A stretch of DNA of 64,000 bases. Source: Styela clava. Its lineage: Eukaryota; Chordata; Ascidiacea; Stolidobranchia; Styelidae. The position numbers were made by a program, and so were the translations under genes. Shown here piece after piece: positions 59,380 through 64,000 of the stretch. The notes under the pieces were generated by a model. It was not told the origin of the DNA, made no database searches, and saw only the letters and a program-made list of their open reading frames with translations. Each line of letters starts with the position of its first letter. The first letter of the stretch is position 1. The stretch is taken from the NCBI RefSeq assembly GCF_964204865.1, contig NC_135254.1, forward strand, positions 17,427,001-17,491,000. Reading direction: 5' to 3'.

Positions 59380-60450
59380 CTAAAATGGCTATGTCCCTTC
59401 AAAAACCGGGGTATGTTTAATAAAATTGCTGTGTCCGCTATGTCTCTACTAAAATAGCGACGTTCCTACTAAAATGGCTATGTTCGTACGTTATGTCCCT
59501 GCTAAAATAGCCTTTTTGCCTTGTCCTTACTAAAATGACTATGCCCCTTCCAAAATTTAGGTCTTTTTAATAAAATTGCTATGTCTAAAATGGCCATGTC
59601 CGCTATGTCTCTCCTAAAATGACTATGTCCCTACTAAAATCGCGATCTGCTATGTTCTTACTAAAATGGCCATAATCGCTATGCCTATACTAAAACAGTG
59701 ATATATATCCTCTATGTCCCGTTTTAGTAGAAACATAGTGGACATAGCCATTTTAGTGGGAACATATCAGGGTTGCAATTTTAGTAGAGACATAGCCATT
59801 TTAGTAGGAACTTATCGGGATTGCGATTTGATAAGGTAGCCTACATAGCCATTTTTCGGCATGGACATAACAGACATAGGCAATTTAGTATGGACATAAC
59901 GGAAATTGCTATTTTAATAAAAACATAGCCATTTTAGTATGAATGGATCAACTAAAGACTTGCCCCTCCCTCCGGACCCGCCCGGGGAGGAGATTCTTCA
60001 GTTGGACTCACCTGGGGGAAATTATTCAGTCGGTCTTAGTTGGGGTGGAGATTCTTCAGTTGATCCCGTTTCCCAACTGAAGAATATCCCTCTACCCCAA
60101 CCCACATAAGCCAACAATACCAGTTGATCCTTTATTTGACCTGGTGGACCAGGGGGGAGAGGGTGGGGTTGAGATTCGTCAGTTGATCCTTATGAACATA
60201 TCGTGATCGCGATTTTAAAATGAACATATCCAATTTAGTATGAAGTAGCGGACATGTAGGGACATCGCTATTTTAGTACGAATATAGCCATAGTGGGCAT
60301 AGCCATTTTTGTAGGAACATATGGAGATCGGGATTTTAAAAGAGACATAGCCATTTTACAAGTGACCTAGCCATTTTAGTAGTAACATAGCGGACATATC
60401 CATTTTAGTAGAAACATAGTGGACATAGCCATTTCAGTTGGGGCATAGTC
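59380..60450. repeat. ATAGCCATTTTAGTAG minisatellite in two head-to-head blocks
   Basis: From 59380 to about 59715 the unit is read as CTAAAATGGCTATGTCC. From about 59718 to 60450 it is read in the opposite sense, GGACATAGCCATTTTAGTAG, so the junction is a large palindrome. Units vary (GCGATTTTA, GCTATTTTA). A separate stretch at 59950-60200 has repeated GGGGAGATTCTTCAGTTG(A/G) units. ORFs through it are artefacts. Confidence 0.85.
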
Positions 60451-60459
60451 ATAGGGTTA

Positions 60460-60956
60460 CCATATTTTTGTGACTTCAAAGTAGGACGCATCTGAAGACA
60501 ACGACCCCTTAGCTGTGATAATGTAACTTTACATTTTCCGATTTTACTACATAGGCCTACATTTAAAGCTATCCTGGTTGTCTTCATTGACCATATTATC
60601 ATCGAGAATTCATGCGCATATTCTCTGTCCAAATATCGGGTTCGGTTCGAAAAATATAAAGAAATTAGAAATAGAAAAGGACGTTAACGGTACAAATAAT
60701 TCGAATTTAGAATAATTAGTATTGGTTTTACATGCGATACGTTTTCTAACAATGTTAGCGGGAAACAACAAAACAAACGCATTCACCTTCAGTAAGTAGG
60801 CTAGCGCTGCGCTACACAGAAACAACAGTACCGAGAATATGTTCGTGTAGTATGCTTGATGGCTGAACGCCAAAGCGGGACTTTTGGCTGACTTGTCGGG
60901 ACGGCGGGACAAGACGTTAAAAAGCGGGACTGTCCCGCCTAAAGCGGGACGTTCAG
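60460..60956. mobile_element. Possible hAT-like element, AGGGTTACCATA and GCGGGAC motifs
   Basis: The left end ATAGGGTTACCATATTTTTG and the internal AAAGCGGGACTGTCCCGCCTAAAGCGGGAC resemble the ends of elements of type (C)AGGGTTACCATA...GTCCCG. A matching right end is not found. The minus-strand ORFs 60405-60632 and 60610-61020 overlap it and are unrecognised. Confidence 0.3.
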
Positions 60957-61175
60957 GGATTTTAACCACCACACCAGCCGTCGGAGGAAATTTCATCCAC
61001 TTCTTCCCTTTAGTGTTCAACTTTTTAGTGACCTAACCACCTCATTATTCGTCGGAAGAAATTTCATCCACTTCTTCCTTTTAGTGTTCAGCTTTTTAGT
61101 GACCTCTACCACCTCATTATTTGTTGAATGAAATTTTATTCACTTCTTCCTTTTAGTGTTCAGTTCTTTAGTGTT
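60957..61175. repeat. Tandem repeat of about 80 bp, three copies
   Basis: The unit is ACCACCTCATTATTCGTCGG, then AAGAAATTTCATCCACTTCT, then TCCTTTTAGTGTTCAGCTTT. It occurs at about 60965, 61035 and 61105, increasingly diverged, with a partial fourth toward 61240. Confidence 0.75.
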
Positions 61176-61256
61176 TTTTAATTTTTCACCTTTGGGTAAC
61201 CATTCAACTTCCACTGCATCCGTTTCTTCCTTCAGCCTTTTAGTGTTGGCCTATGG

Positions 61257-63330
61257 CAGGGGTGACGAACCCATTTGCTGTCGCGGGCCATTTAATCAGT
61301 CACCGCTGAGTGAGCGGGCCGCACAATTTTTAGTCGTACTATCGTATGATACCTGTCGATTTTCATCTACATAACGAACAACGGCATTCATACAGCTGGT
61401 GTTATTCAATTAGATAATGCAATATAGACGCTCGGCTCGGATGTTCGAGATCCGAATTTCCTTTCGAATACCACAGCATTTTTAACACGAAAGTTTAAAG
61501 TCTACTACCTGCGTATTAATGCAAAATCAATTTTAAATGTACTGATTGGAATAAATTGTAGTCTTTGATATTTTATAGTAGATCTAGGGATTTCTCGGAC
61601 GTTGATATAAATATCTTGTGATAGAGACAGTCAATGATGCAAGAACATCATATTTGTAAAACTAATTCGTAACATCGCAAAAATATGAATCAAAACTAAG
61701 TATAATCGGGCAGTTGGAAACACTTTTTATGGCCGTGGATTGATGTGATATTTCATCATAGTAATGTTCCCAATTTGTCGACGCAGCCGCATAATAAACT
61801 TATATTTAATTTATAATAAATTATAAATAGACTCCTATTGGTCGCCAATGAAATACTTTGCACAACTGCAAAATCGCTAACCGACAACATAACAGTAAAA
61901 AACATTAATTGTCGAAAAAGTGGGCTCTTTTCACGAGTGGCCTGCCTAATTGCGTCGACAGTTGCATAAAAACTTTAGGCTTCGTTACGATTTACCCTTT
62001 CCCCCAATGGTAATATCAACCTACGCATTATCGAATCTTCTTCCATGACATTTTATGTCGCGTAAATATGCAAAATTCTGGTTGATAATGCCTCGGAAAC
62101 TATTTCGGGATTCTTTGTACAAAGATTCCTTATAAAAAACCACCGCCTCCTCTCAAAATTAAATGTAAATTATATTTCAATTACATTTTTAGGGTGGGTG
62201 GGGGCTAAGAATCCAGATTGCGTCGGGAATTCAAAATCTCAAATCATTCCTAACTCGAACCGCAACTGGATAGTTACTAATTTGTTATTTCAGAACGTAG
62301 TTTTTTTTCACATTTTGCATTAGTGATGGAGGCTTTGTACAAAAGATCCGTATGTCGCAGACCTTCGAATACAAAAATTGTAAACGAATCCCTCTAATCA
62401 CGATTAACTTATTTTTGAAACGTAGGCATTTTTTTGAGATCTACCATTGTTTTAATCATTGAGCAGAAGTTATAAACCTTTTATTACTTTCAAATATCAC
62501 GTGTATCGTGCACAAAAATATCACATTTTCATAGTGGGAGATTACTCCTTCTCTATGGACCTTTCCCCGACCTTTGACCCCCGGAAAATTCTTCCTATAC
62601 TTTACCATTGCAAAATTTTCAGGGCTATTTTAGGAGTGTTTTTGCGAGTTGGCGCCTGTAAAATGGGGTATGTGTTTCAAACCATCATTATGATTCATCG
62701 CACACAACAATCTGTTTTTTAAAAGTACCGGTAAAGAGTTTCAGGCCAGGGTATCACAGCTATTTCTACACTAATTTTTCTTACTGCATTTAAATCAAAA
62801 CTCCTAGGAAGACATAGTGATCATTGAATTATCTGATTTTTATTTAAGTTTTCGAAACACAACTGAAAACTAACGAATAGAGTTCAAAAACGCGAAAACG
62901 ATCGAGGTAATGTTTACAACCACGCTTGAAAATTTGTCTGAGTGAGACAAGTGTCTGAGCGGATGCCAAAAGGGGGCATTGTTACGTCACTTTTTGCATC
63001 TTGCTGATTGGCCAATGTCACAAAGTAAACAAGGAAGTCGATGCTCGGGGAAAGGTCCATTAAACCGCAAGCGTTTGCCGATAAGAGAGCGTAACTATGC
63101 TACGACAATGGTCATTTTGATCCATTGTTAGAGGTATCGATGATCCAAAAAAATAGATGTGTTGGAAATAGTGTTGTTGCCAGTAATATGAATACGGTAA
63201 CACTTGCGTCCCGTTCTCTCTGTACAGTTCTTGGAGGTTTGTGACGCCAAACATACCGGTACACTGAATTGCCTGAATGCTTCGTGGGCCGCACGAAAGT
63301 CCTTGGCGGGCCGCAGGTTCGTCACCTCTG
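61257..63330. mobile_element. 2.1-kb hAT element with perfect 8-bp target duplication
   Basis: The ends CAGGGGTGACGAACCC and AGGTTCGTCACCTCTG are inverted repeats. GCGGGCC motifs lie just inside both. GCCTATGG flanks it exactly at 61249-61256 and 63331-63338. It contains the third copy of the TGTACAAA repeat family (62115-62345). No transposase is visible, so it is non-autonomous. Confidence 0.93.
62115..62345. repeat. Dispersed repeat family, copy 3
   Basis: TTTGTACAAAGATTCCTTAT, ACCACCGCCTCCTCTCAAAAT, AGATTGCGTCGGGAATTC and GCATTAGTGATGGAGG align in order with the copy at 5591-5910. Here it lies inside an hAT element, so that element captured or was invaded by it. Confidence 0.55.
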
Positions 63331-63338
63331 GCCTATGG

Positions 63339-63830
63339 TAAGCCTAGGCATAGACAATTTAGTTGGAAGATATCACGATGTTAGAAAGGACATAGCTATT
63401 TTAGTAGGAACATAGCGGACATCGCTGTTTTAGTAGGGGCATAGCCATTTTAGTACGAGCATATAGGGATCGCGATTTTAGAAGGGACACATCCATTTTA
63501 GTAGAGACATAGCGAACATATCCATTTTAGTAGAAACATAGCGGACATATCCATTTTAGTAGAAACATAGCGGACATAGACAATTTGTTATAAGGGACAT
63601 ACAGACATAGGCTAGCCATTTTAGTAAGGCTATAGGCATCTTAGTAAGGACATAGCAGACATGGCTGTTTTATTAGGGGCATACCGGTAGCCATTTTAGT
63701 AGGAATATACCGGTATTGGGATCACTATTTTAGAAGGGACATAGCCATTTTAGTGCGGATATAGGCTAGCTGACACATGTGAATCCTATTCTATGTGAAT
63801 CCTATATGGTAGCCATTTTATGATTTTCTC
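63339..63830. repeat. ATAGCCATTTTAGTAG minisatellite, right block
   Basis: This has the same unit as 59380-60450, all in the sense GACATAGCCATTTTAGTAGG. It is inverted relative to the block at 59380-59715, so the two could be the arms of one 4.4-kb element that contains the hAT at 61257. Confidence 0.8.
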
Positions 63831-64000
63831 TTTTAGACTACCACCACTAATGTTTCGTTATCCTGTTATCTGTCATTTAGGGCTAGGCCACCACCACTAT
63901 TGAATTAACTATCGATACGCAGTAGGCTACCATATGTTTACTTTTCAATGATGCGGTACCAGTAATTGACAAGATTACAGTTAAATAATTCAAATGTTTT
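63831..64000. other. Window end, nothing recognised
   Basis: There is a short direct repeat of TAGGC...CCACCACTA (63836 and 63889). No gene. Confidence 0.3.

Overview
This is eukaryotic, animal nuclear DNA: AT-rich, intron-bearing and packed with DNA transposons. Three sets of real genes can be read from spliced exons. All three are animal families or architectures: germ cell-less, NTF2, and a secreted collagen-like protein with a C-terminal cysteine domain of a kind I associate with marine invertebrates. I cannot place the species; a tunicate-like or other marine invertebrate is a guess from gene compactness and composition. Most long ORFs here are repeat-derived or antisense shadows. The true genes sit in short exons joined by GT-AG introns.

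Layout. Positions 1-12,150 hold no confident gene, only two candidate first exons (756-794 and 6145-6312, both minus) and dispersed repeats. Positions 12,831-23,955 hold a minus-strand germ cell-less (GCL/GMCL1) homologue. Its first and second coding segments are split by a 7.2-kb Mutator-like element (16,529-23,725) with an 8-bp target duplication. That element carries a MULE transposase ORF, a tRNA-derived SINE, another transposon and, inside that, an hAT element. Positions 24,000-30,000 are repeat debris with hAT transposase fragments. Positions 30,094-31,582 encode a complete four-exon NTF2 (plus strand).

Positions 31,200-57,700 are a tandem array of four minus-strand copies of one five-exon gene: signal peptide, collagen-like Gly-X-Y stretch, short coiled coil, cysteine domain. 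Units 1 and 2 (about 31.2-38.4 and 38.4-44.4 kb) are one recent pair, and units 3 and 4 (about 45.5-51.5 and 52.5-57.7 kb) another. Only copy 2 (40,838-43,579) reads intact. Copy 1 has lost its ATG and an acceptor AG, copy 3 has a retroposon in exon 1, and copy 4 has a deletion across the acceptor of exon 5. The unit 1/2 duplication also carried the last NTF2 exon into unit 2.

Positions 57,700-64,000 are repeats: an A/C-rich strand, minisatellite arrays of a unit like ATAGCCATTTTAGTAG in both orientations, and a 2.1-kb hAT element. Six hAT insertions with 8-bp target duplications (four perfect between hAT-type ends without repair, one of them palindromic) show recent hAT activity. A recurring theme is transposons whose inverted arms consist of short tandem repeats.
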